Source: DATHWB01 sp040902855
Lineage (GTDB): Bacteria > Actinomycetota > Acidimicrobiia > Spongiisociales > ZC4RG35
Length of the DNA: 5,497 nucleotides
Direction of reading: 5' to 3'
NCBI GenBank assembly: GCA_040902855.1
Contig: JBBDWN010000054.1
Coordinates: 1 to 5,497 of the forward strand
Positions 1 to 5,497 of this stretch are shown one piece after another. The notes under the pieces were generated by a model. That model was not told the origin of the DNA. It saw nothing but the letters and a program-made list of their open reading frames with translations, and ran no database searches. Each line of letters begins with the position of its first letter. Positions within the stretch are counted from its first letter, which is position 1. Made by a program: the position numbers and the translations under genes.

Positions 1-642
1 GCAGCGGAATGGAAGGAGCGGGGGGCGGCGGTGCTGTATGTCATCAGCGCCGGTGAGGTCACCGGCGCTCTGGCGCTGGAGGACGAGATCCGGCCCGAGT
101 CGCGGGAGGCGGTCGACCGACTGCATGAACTCGGAGTCCGAGTCGCCATGATCACCGGCGACGCGCGTCAGGTCGCCGAAGCGGTCGCGCGCGATCTCGG
201 CATCGACGAGGTACTCGCCGAGGTGCTGCCTGAGGACAAGCACTCCAAGGTCGCACAACTGCAGCAGGCGGGAGAGCGCGTGGCAATGGTGGGAGACGGT
301 GTGAACGATGCTCCTGCTCTGGCGCAGGCGGACGTCGGCATCGCGATCGGAGCAGGTACCGATGTGGCGATCGAGTCGGCAGGCATCGTCCTGGCCTCCG
401 ACGATCCACGGGCCGTCGTCGGTGTCAGGCGGCTTTCGCAGGCCGGATACCGCAAGATGGTGCAGAACTTGGTCTGGGCGGCCGGGTACAACGTCGGCGC
501 GATCCCGTTGGCGGCCGGGGCGTTCGCCTGGGCGGGCATCGTGCTTCCCCCCGCCGCCGCCGCGGTGTTGATGAGCGCCTCGACGGTGATCGTCGCCGCC
601 AACGCTCAGTTACTGCGCCGGGTCGACATCTCGCTGAACTGA
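1..642 (+). CDS. copB: Heavy-metal P-type ATPase, P1B-3 (CopB-like), C-terminal fragment
   Basis: This is the C-terminal 213 residues of an ATP-driven metal exporter of the inner membrane. The reading frame is open from base 1, so the gene starts upstream and the GTG at 31 is internal. Counting codon 1 at base 1, the fragment holds the end of the P domain, with TGD (52-54) and the Mg-binding hinge GDGVNDAP (98-105), followed by two membrane helices. The first reads N156-x5-GYN(162-164)-x4-P169. The second reads P184-x6-MSAST(191-195)-x5-N201. These match the published P1B-3 signature rather than the P1B-1 (CopA) pattern of YN and MxxSS, so Cu(II), Cu(I) or Ag(I) export is the likely role. The N-terminal metal-binding region, the CPH/CPC helix, the A domain and the DKTGT phosphorylation site lie outside the window and cannot be checked. 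The protein ends shortly after the last helix, as is normal for the family. Family is certain; exact metal is inferred. Confidence 0.95.
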   Translation, partial: AAEWKERGAAVLYVISAGEVTGALALEDEIRPESREAVDRLHELGVRVAMITGDARQVAEAVARDLGIDEVLAEVLPEDKHSKVAQLQQAGERVAMVGDGVNDAPALAQADVGIAIGAGTDVAIESAGIVLASDDPRAVVGVRRLSQAGYRKMVQNLVWAAGYNVGAIPLAAGAFAWAGIVLPPAAAAVLMSASTVIVAANAQLLRRVDISLN

Positions 643-654
643 CCGGGCGCAGAG

Positions 655-678
655 GGATTCGCAAAGTCGTTGCGATCC
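655..678 (+). terminator. Imperfect hairpin after the ATPase gene, possible terminator
   Basis: Thirteen bases after the ATPase stop codon, GGAT-T-CGCAA (655-664) pairs with TTGCG-ATCC (670-678) around the loop AGTCG. This gives nine base pairs with one bulged T. No T-run follows, so it is not a classical intrinsic terminator, although U-poor terminators are reported in actinobacteria. It could instead be an attenuating or processing structure between the ATPase and kinase genes, or chance. Confidence 0.3.
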
Positions 679-706
679 GCTGTTAATACGGGGTCGTGAT
701 CAGCCG

Positions 707-727
707 ATGAGACTGTGGTGCGAATGA
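707..727 (+). other. Possible six-codon upstream ORF overlapping the kinase start (ATGA)
   Basis: ATG at 707 opens a frame encoding M-R-L-W-C-E and stops at TGA 725-727. That stop overlaps the ATG at 724-726, which is one of three in-frame candidate starts of the kinase, in a classic ATGA stop-start arrangement. If translated, it could couple or tune kinase translation. There is no clear ribosome binding site for it; the nearest G-run, at 690-693, is 13 bases away. An ORF this short can arise by chance. Confidence 0.15.
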
Positions 728-3144
728 ATAGGTCAAAGCCATGTCTTGTGGCGTTCGCGGTTTTGGCGGGCGTGCTGGCGCTCGCCGCCGTCCTCGACGG
801 GTTTGCGCGGAGCGCCTACCGATCGGAGATCGAGGCGGACACGGCGTCGCGCCTGGACAACCTGGCACGCACGATGAGCGATGTGATCGCCCGAGAGACC
901 GCGGCCGCCGACACCATGGCCGTGTTCGTGGAGCTCACCGGATTTCAAACGGCGCAACTCGCGGACACGTTTCCGGTGTTCGCAGAAGCCCTCCTGCGGG
1001 AGGGAAACACGATCCGATCGGTGCAGCTCGCTCCGGACAGCATCCTCGAATTCGTCTATCCGCTTTCCGGCAACGAGGCTGCCGTCGGTCTCGACCTACT
1101 CGCCGACGCAGATCGCCGCGCCAACCTCCTGCCGTCGATCGAGTCGGGCAACAGTGTGCTCCAGGGTCCGTTCGAGTTGGTGCAGGGCGGCCAAGCCCTC
1201 GCGGTGCGGCATCCCGTCTATCGACCCGACGGCTCGTTCTGGGGGTTCGCCGCCGTGATCCTGGACTGGGATTCGGTCACCGCCGTCACGGGCTTCAATG
1301 CTCTTCCGTCACAGTTCGTCGCCGGGGTTCGTCTGCCGGGAGACGATCGGGTGATCGCCGGCGACCCGCCGGCATTCGAGGGCGAGCCGCTGCTGCGGTC
1401 GGTTGCAGTCGGGGCGACTGATACACGCTGGACCATCGCCATGCGACCGACCGCGGGCTGGCCGGTCACCGCAGACAGCTCAGGCCTCATTTGGCTTTTC
1501 GGACTCGCCGTCGCCTTGCTTGCGGCCGCCCTGACACATGGGGCCGTCCGGCGCCCTGAACTTCTGGAGGCGGAACGGACTGCAGCACTCGCCGATCTCG
1601 CACGTTCCGAAGCGGTATTCCAGGCCACTTTTCAACACGCAGGAGTCGGGATCGTCATCGGCGACATCAACGGTCGGATCATCCAGACCAATCCCGCCTT
1701 CCGAAAAATCGTCGGACAAGGTGATGCGAACCTCGACGGCACCGACGTCGCCCGGTTCATCGCTGTCGACCACCAACGCGAGTTCGAGCGAGAGATGGTG
1801 CGCGCCTACCGACGCGGGGACCTTGCATCCATCGACGTGCGCTTCGCAGGCGTCAATCAGCTCCGATGGGGACGTGTTCGTGCGAGCGCGATTCCTGGCG
1901 GGGAGAAGCTGTTCGTCGGAATCGTCGAAGACATCACCGACCGGCTGCTCGCAGACGTCGCCATTGCCGAGAGCGAGGATCGATTCCGACGCCTGTTCGA
2001 GCTGGCGCCGATCGCCATCCAGCGGGAGGATCATTCGGCCGCCCAGGAGGAGATTCGAGGACTGCTCGCCCGAGGCATCGATATTCGTTCCTGGTACGAA
2101 GAAGACGACCGACGACTCCGCAGTGTGCTCTCGCGAGTCATGATCACTGACCTCAATCCTGCAGCCCGCCAACTCCAGGAGGTGCGACTGGGGACCGGGT
2201 TCGGACCGGGTCCGCTCGTGCGTCATTACACGGTCAACGCCCGGGACGGGTTCATCCGTACACTTGAAGCGATCGCCGCCGGCAGCACGAACCTCGAGTA
2301 CGAAGTGGTGACCAGCCGAGCGGACGGCGCGTTGGTCCATCTCGACATGAAGTGGCAGGTGCCGGTCGTTCACGGACTCCCGGACTACAGCAACGTGATG
2401 CTCAGCATGCACGACAGCACGGATCTGCGGGACACCGAACGACGGCTCCAACACGAAATCGAGTCCAAAGACCGATTCCTGGCCTCGGTGGCTCACGAAC
2501 TCCGGACGCCCCTCACCGCAGTGGTCGGCTTTGCTCACGAGTTGCAGGACGGCTCGGGGGTGTACTCGGACGACGAGCGGAAGGAGTTCCAGCAACTCAT
2601 CGCCTATCACAGCTCGGAACTGGCCTACCTGATCGAGGACTTGCTCGTCTGGGCGAGAGCAGATATCGGTGAGGTCCAGGTGAGGCCAACCGTGATCGAC
2701 CTCGGCGTGTGCGTCGCCGAGTGCCTGGAATCGATGCCCGAGGTCGACGTTGCGCTCGACCGGGCCTCTGAAACGACCTATGCCTTTGCCGACTCTTCGA
2801 GAGTGCGTCAGATCGTTCGCAACCTCCTGACGAATGCGGTGCGCTATGGCGGTTCGGACGCCCGGGTCGTGGTGACGTCCGATGGAGCCTGGTCGGTGAT
2901 CGAGGTCAGCGACGACGGTTTCGAGATTCCGGACGACCGTCACGAGTCGATCTTCGCTCCCTATGCCAGGTCGGAGATCTCTGAATCCATGCCTGGGTCG
3001 ATCGGTCTCGGCCTCACGGTGTCTCGCACCCTTGCCCGTCTGCAAGGCGGCGACCTGGAGTTCCTGCGCGTAGGCGAGCGGAACATCTTCCGGGTGACGT
3101 TGCCACAATCCGTCGAGGGTGCGGCGGCGGTTGCCAACGCATGA
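715..3144 (+). CDS. CHASE-PAS-PAS membrane sensor histidine kinase
   Basis: Membrane sensor kinase expected to autophosphorylate on His and pass the phosphate to an unknown response regulator. Residues are numbered from GTG 715 (809 aa). TM1 spans about 10-29. It is followed by an extracytoplasmic CHASE domain (about 45-195, with hallmark FVYPLSGNEAAVG at 113-125, GPFELVQGG at 151-159 and the WGF near 176-178), a membrane-proximal tail ending in GW, and TM2 (about 257-276). PAS1 is about 298-412 and PAS2 about 423-577, the latter with a helical insert. HisKA has H594 in HELRTPL, including the ExxT phosphatase motif (E595, T598). HATPase_c has an N box with N703/N707, G1 at D733-D-G735, F box FAPY (747-750) and G2 GLGL (764-767). 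The second G1 glycine is Glu737. Starts at 715 (GTG), 718 (GTG) and 724 (ATG) are all possible, and none has a strong Shine-Dalgarno. There is no receiver domain and no adjacent regulator. The CHASE ligand is unknown. Confidence 0.93.
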   Translation: MVRMNRSKPCLVAFAVLAGVLALAAVLDGFARSAYRSEIEADTASRLDNLARTMSDVIARETAAADTMAVFVELTGFQTAQLADTFPVFAEALLREGNTIRSVQLAPDSILEFVYPLSGNEAAVGLDLLADADRRANLLPSIESGNSVLQGPFELVQGGQALAVRHPVYRPDGSFWGFAAVILDWDSVTAVTGFNALPSQFVAGVRLPGDDRVIAGDPPAFEGEPLLRSVAVGATDTRWTIAMRPTAGWPVTADSSGLIWLFGLAVALLAAALTHGAVRRPELLEAERTAALADLARSEAVFQATFQHAGVGIVIGDINGRIIQTNPAFRKIVGQGDANLDGTDVARFIAVDHQREFEREMVRAYRRGDLASIDVRFAGVNQLRWGRVRASAIPGGEKLFVGIVEDITDRLLADVAIAESEDRFRRLFELAPIAIQREDHSAAQEEIRGLLARGIDIRSWYEEDDRRLRSVLSRVMITDLNPAARQLQEVRLGTGFGPGPLVRHYTVNARDGFIRTLEAIAAGSTNLEYEVVTSRADGALVHLDMKWQVPVVHGLPDYSNVMLSMHDSTDLRDTERRLQHEIESKDRFLASVAHELRTPLTAVVGFAHELQDGSGVYSDDERKEFQQLIAYHSSELAYLIEDLLVWARADIGEVQVRPTVIDLGVCVAECLESMPEVDVALDRASETTYAFADSSRVRQIVRNLLTNAVRYGGSDARVVVTSDGAWSVIEVSDDGFEIPDDRHESIFAPYARSEISESMPGSIGLGLTVSRTLARLQGGDLEFLRVGERNIFRVTLPQSVEGAAAVANA

Positions 3145-3154
3145 GCGTCGGCCG

Positions 3155-4798
3155 TCAGTCGCCGAGCACCGCGTCGACGAGCTGCCGAGCCGCGGCCTGG
3201 ACAGCCGCCAGGTGGTCCGGCCCCCTGAAGCTCTCCGCATAGATCTTGTAGACGTCCTCGGTTCCCGAAGGTCGCGCCGCGAACCACGCCTGTTCGGTCG
3301 TGACTTTGAGCCCGCCGATGGGGGCGTCGTTGCCGGGTGCGTTGACGAGGACGGCAGTAATCGGGTCGCCGGCCAGTTCCGTGGCAGAGACTTGATCAGA
3401 TGACAGCTTGCCGAGCACAGCCTTTTCTTCCCGGCTGGCGGGAGCATCGATCCGGGCGTAGGCGGGGTCGCCGTGCAGAGCAGTGAGCGTCCGGTAGCGC
3501 TCGCTGGGGGACTCACCGGTGGCGGCGACCATCTCGGCTGCGAGCAGGCAAAGCAGAATGCCGTCCTTGTCCGTCGTCCACACAGAGCCATCGCGCCGCA
3601 AGAACGAGGCGCCGGCTGACTCCTCGCCGCCGAAGCCGACGCTGCCGTCCAAGAGTCCGGGGACGAACCACTTGAAGCCCACGGGCACTTCGACCAGTCG
3701 GCGGTCGAGGGCGGCCGCGACCCGGTCGATCATCGAGGAAGAGACGAGAGTCTTGCCAATGGCCGTCGCCGAAGGCCATTCGGCCCGTGTTCGGAAGAGA
3801 TAGTCGATCGCCACCGCCAGAAAGTGGTTCGGGTTCATGAGTCCGGCGTCGGGAGTCACGATTCCATGGCGGTCGGCATCGGCGTCGTTTCCTGTCGCGA
3901 TCTGGTACTCGTCCTTGGCGTCGATCAGAGAAGCCATGGCGTGGGGAGACGAGCAGTCCATCCGGATCTTGCCGTCCCAGTCCAACGTCATGAACCGCCA
4001 GGTGGGGTCGACCAGCGGATTGACGGTGGTGAGCTGCAAGTCGTGTTCTTCGGCGATTCGTCCCCAGTAGTCGACGGCGGCACCGCCCATCGGATCCGCG
4101 CCGATTCGCACGCCGGCCGCCCGGATCGAGTCGATGTCGAGGACGGATGGCAGATCTGAGACGTAGTCGCCGGTGAAGTCGTGGAGCACGGTCGTGTCTG
4201 CAGCCCGTGCCGCAGCCAGACCGATTCGAGCGATGCCGCTGTCTGCGAGAAGCTCGTTCGCCCGCCGGGCGATCTGCGATGTTGCATCGGTGTCGGCAGG
4301 TCCACCGTGCGGCGGGTTGTACTTGAAGCCCCCGTCGGTCGGTGGATTGTGTGAAGGAGTGACCACGATTCCGTCTGCTCGCCCAGAGTCGGAATCCGAC
4401 CGTCCCTGGTTGTAGCGGAGGATCGCGTGCGACAGGGCCGGTGTCGGCGTAAACCTGTCTGCATCGTCGATCATCACGGTGACGCCGTTGCCGGCGAGCA
4501 CCTCGAGCGCCGTCGCCCAGGCAGGTTCGCTGAGGGCGTGCGTGTCGCGACCCAGGAAGAGCGGTCCTCCCACTCCCGCGGCCGCCCGATACTCCACGAT
4601 CGCTTGTGTCATGGCGGCGATGTGCGCCTCGTTGAACGATCCATCGAGACTGCTGCCGCGATGACCTGACGTGCCGAAGGCGACTCGCTGGTCCGGGTCG
4701 GTGGGATCGGGTCGGGTGACGTAGTACTCGGTCACGAGGTGGGCGACGTCGACGAGATCCTCCGGCAGGGCAGGGGTACCGGCGCGTGGGTGGGTCAT
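3155..4798 (-). CDS. pgm: Phosphoglucomutase, alpha-D-glucose phosphate-specific
   Basis: Cytoplasmic enzyme that interconverts glucose-1-phosphate and glucose-6-phosphate through a phosphoserine intermediate. It links glycolysis to glycogen, trehalose and UDP/ADP-glucose synthesis. The 547-residue protein aligns by eye along its whole length with E. coli Pgm (546 aa). Visible motifs are GTSGHRG (42-48), the catalytic serine loop TPSHNPP with Ser149 (147-153), the metal loop D305-x-D307-x-D309-R310, the sugar-binding GEESAGAS (391-398), and the phosphate-binding RPSGTE (509-514). All key residues are present, so it should be active. The ATG at 4798 is chosen because the next residues (MTHPRAG) line up with the E. 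coli N-terminus (MAIHNRAG). The in-frame ATG at 4846 would add 16 residues without family support and almost touch the divergent gene. A G-run (4801-4804) sits only two bases before the start, too close for a normal ribosome site. The 3' end lies 10 bp from the convergent kinase gene. Confidence 0.97.
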   Translation of the reverse strand: MTHPRAGTPALPEDLVDVAHLVTEYYVTRPDPTDPDQRVAFGTSGHRGSSLDGSFNEAHIAAMTQAIVEYRAAAGVGGPLFLGRDTHALSEPAWATALEVLAGNGVTVMIDDADRFTPTPALSHAILRYNQGRSDSDSGRADGIVVTPSHNPPTDGGFKYNPPHGGPADTDATSQIARRANELLADSGIARIGLAAARAADTTVLHDFTGDYVSDLPSVLDIDSIRAAGVRIGADPMGGAAVDYWGRIAEEHDLQLTTVNPLVDPTWRFMTLDWDGKIRMDCSSPHAMASLIDAKDEYQIATGNDADADRHGIVTPDAGLMNPNHFLAVAIDYLFRTRAEWPSATAIGKTLVSSSMIDRVAAALDRRLVEVPVGFKWFVPGLLDGSVGFGGEESAGASFLRRDGSVWTTDKDGILLCLLAAEMVAATGESPSERYRTLTALHGDPAYARIDAPASREEKAVLGKLSSDQVSATELAGDPITAVLVNAPGNDAPIGGLKVTTEQAWFAARPSGTEDVYKIYAESFRGPDHLAAVQAAARQLVDAVLGD

Positions 4799-4852
4799 GT
4801 CCCCATTGAAGTCAGTCAACGCATATCGCGCCGACTCTGCGATCATTCACAG
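4799..4852. promoter_or_regulatory. 54-bp divergent intergenic region between pgm and the DUF4230 gene
   Basis: With the preferred starts at 4798 (minus) and 4853 (plus), all transcription and translation signals for both genes would have to fit in 54 bp or reach into the opposing coding sequence. I see no convincing -35/-10 pair on either strand and no strong Shine-Dalgarno before either ATG. GATCAT (4841-4846) lies seven bases before the plus-strand ATG, where the -10 box of a leaderless transcript would fall, but the match is weak. That promoters lie here is inferred from gene orientation alone. Confidence 0.4.
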
Positions 4853-5485
4853 ATGACCCGATCTTCCAAAGCCATCGTCGCTGCCGCCCTCGTCGTCGTG
4901 CTCGTCGGAATCGGGGTGGGCGGCATCCTGGTGGGCCGCGGTATCGGCACCGTGGATGGATGGGCGTCGCGGATCTTCGGCGAGGGTGAAGTCACCGAAC
5001 TGGGCCCGGTGACTATCAGCGCCATGCAAGAACTCGCCCAACTCACGACCTTCGAGATGGTCGAGTACACCGTCGTGGAAAAGTCGGACGATCGCGGGTG
5101 GCTGAATTGGGCGACAGGAGACAGTGTCACGATGTTCGTGGTCGCCCGCATCGGGGCAGGTGTGGACCTGAGCGCCATGACCTTGGCCTCGATCGATGCC
5201 GACCCGGTGACTGGCGTGGCCGTCATTCGTCTCCCCGCCCCGGAGATCGTGTTCGTCGACGTGGATGAGGAACAGACGACGGTCTACGACCGCGACACCG
5301 GGATCTTCACATCCGGGAACCCGAATCTCGAACAGGCCGCCCGTCTCGCAGCCGAAGAGGTGCTGGTTGCCGCCGCGTTGGACGGCGGGCTGATCGAGCG
5401 TGCAGGAGAGGAAGCTCGGACCGTGATCACCACGTTCGTCGAGACCCTCGGCTACTCCGACGTCACCGTCATCGTCGAGTCCTGA
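4853..5485 (+). CDS. DUF4230-family membrane-anchored protein, function unknown
   Basis: A 210-residue protein with a short positive N-terminus (MTRSSK), one hydrophobic helix at about residues 7-29 acting as signal anchor, and a soluble domain predicted to lie outside the membrane. The domain resembles DUF4230 from memory of the family: an early strand segment ELGPVTISAMQELAQL near 49-64 followed by FEMVEYTVVEK, a central hydrophobic strand leading to IGAGVDLS (100-107), the LPAPEI strand motif (127-132), then helical stretches rich in Ala/Glu (about 158-198) and a C-terminal strand. No catalytic motif, lipobox or metal cluster is visible. The ATG at 4853 is preferred over an in-frame start at 4739: the upstream version adds 38 residues that overlap pgm antisense, are unlike the family, and would bury the membrane helix inside the protein. 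The gene is divergent from pgm. Family assignment is fairly likely; biological role is unknown. Confidence 0.8.
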   Translation: MTRSSKAIVAAALVVVLVGIGVGGILVGRGIGTVDGWASRIFGEGEVTELGPVTISAMQELAQLTTFEMVEYTVVEKSDDRGWLNWATGDSVTMFVVARIGAGVDLSAMTLASIDADPVTGVAVIRLPAPEIVFVDVDEEQTTVYDRDTGIFTSGNPNLEQAARLAAEEVLVAAALDGGLIERAGEEARTVITTFVETLGYSDVTVIVES

Positions 5486-5497
5486 GCGGCGTCGTCA

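Noticed and set aside
741..1421. A 226-codon plus-strand frame inside the kinase gene
   Set aside because: It is an out-of-frame shadow with an Arg/Gly-rich translation, overlapping the well-supported CHASE region.
3148..3165. Short inverted repeat TCGGC/GCCGA at the kinase-pgm convergent junction
   Set aside because: The stem has only five pairs, the loop eight bases, and there is no T-run on either strand. In GC-rich DNA this is expected by chance, so a bidirectional terminator is not supported.
1480..3591. A 703-codon open frame on the minus strand, antisense to the kinase and running into pgm
   Set aside because: It is antisense to a kinase whose motifs are all in the plus frame. The translation is low-complexity, rich in Arg/His/Asp, and matches no family. 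Such frames are common when G/C-ending codons remove antisense stops.
4814..4819. TTGACT on the minus strand, resembling a -35 box for pgm
   Set aside because: It lies about 16 bases before the pgm start, so a -10 box at normal spacing would fall inside the coding sequence, and none is seen there.
4799..4846. N-terminal extension of Pgm to an ATG at 4846
   Set aside because: Similarity to E. coli Pgm begins at the ATG at 4798. The extra 16 residues have no family counterpart and would leave only six bases to the divergent gene.
4739..4852. N-terminal extension of the DUF4230 protein to a start at 4739
   Set aside because: It would overlap the pgm 5' end and put 38 polar residues before the membrane anchor. 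The ATG at 4853 gives a normal signal-anchor protein.
5486..5497. TCA at the right edge as the possible stop codon of a convergent gene
   Set aside because: Three bases at the window edge cannot support a gene call.

Overview
The window is GC-rich chromosomal DNA, judged by eye, with strong G/C preference at third codon positions and long spurious antisense frames. Protein style and codon use suggest an actinobacterium, possibly of the Acidimicrobiia type. This placement is inference: there is no rRNA or other phylogenetic marker in the window.

Layout: (1) 1-642 (+) is the C-terminal end of a heavy-metal P-type ATPase, cut by the left edge. Its last two membrane helices carry the P1B-3 (CopB-like) copper/silver signature. 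(2) 643-714 is a short spacer with an imperfect hairpin and a possible six-codon upstream ORF. (3) About 715-3144 (+) is a membrane-bound hybrid-free sensor histidine kinase with TM-CHASE-TM-PAS-PAS-HisKA-HATPase architecture and no response regulator beside it. (4) 3155-4798 (-), tail-to-tail with the kinase across 10 bp, is a full-length alpha-D-glucose phosphate-specific phosphoglucomutase of the E. coli Pgm type. (5) 4799-4852 is a 54-bp divergent spacer. (6) 4853-5485 (+) is a single-pass membrane-anchored DUF4230-family protein of unknown function. The last 12 bases hold no supportable feature.

The genes do not form one obvious pathway. The ATPase handles metal efflux, the kinase senses an unknown extracytoplasmic ligand, Pgm feeds glucose-1-phosphate to polysaccharide and nucleotide-sugar synthesis, and the DUF4230 protein is uncharacterised. 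The ATPase and kinase are co-directional and could be partly co-transcribed, but a hairpin separates them. I see no mobile element, CRISPR array, RNA gene or phage signal.

I found no convincing new multi-gene system. The points worth a second look are local: a non-canonical G1 box in the kinase, its helical-insert PAS domain, a possible ATGA-coupled leader ORF, and the very compact pgm/DUF4230 divergent spacer with no clear Shine-Dalgarno sequences.
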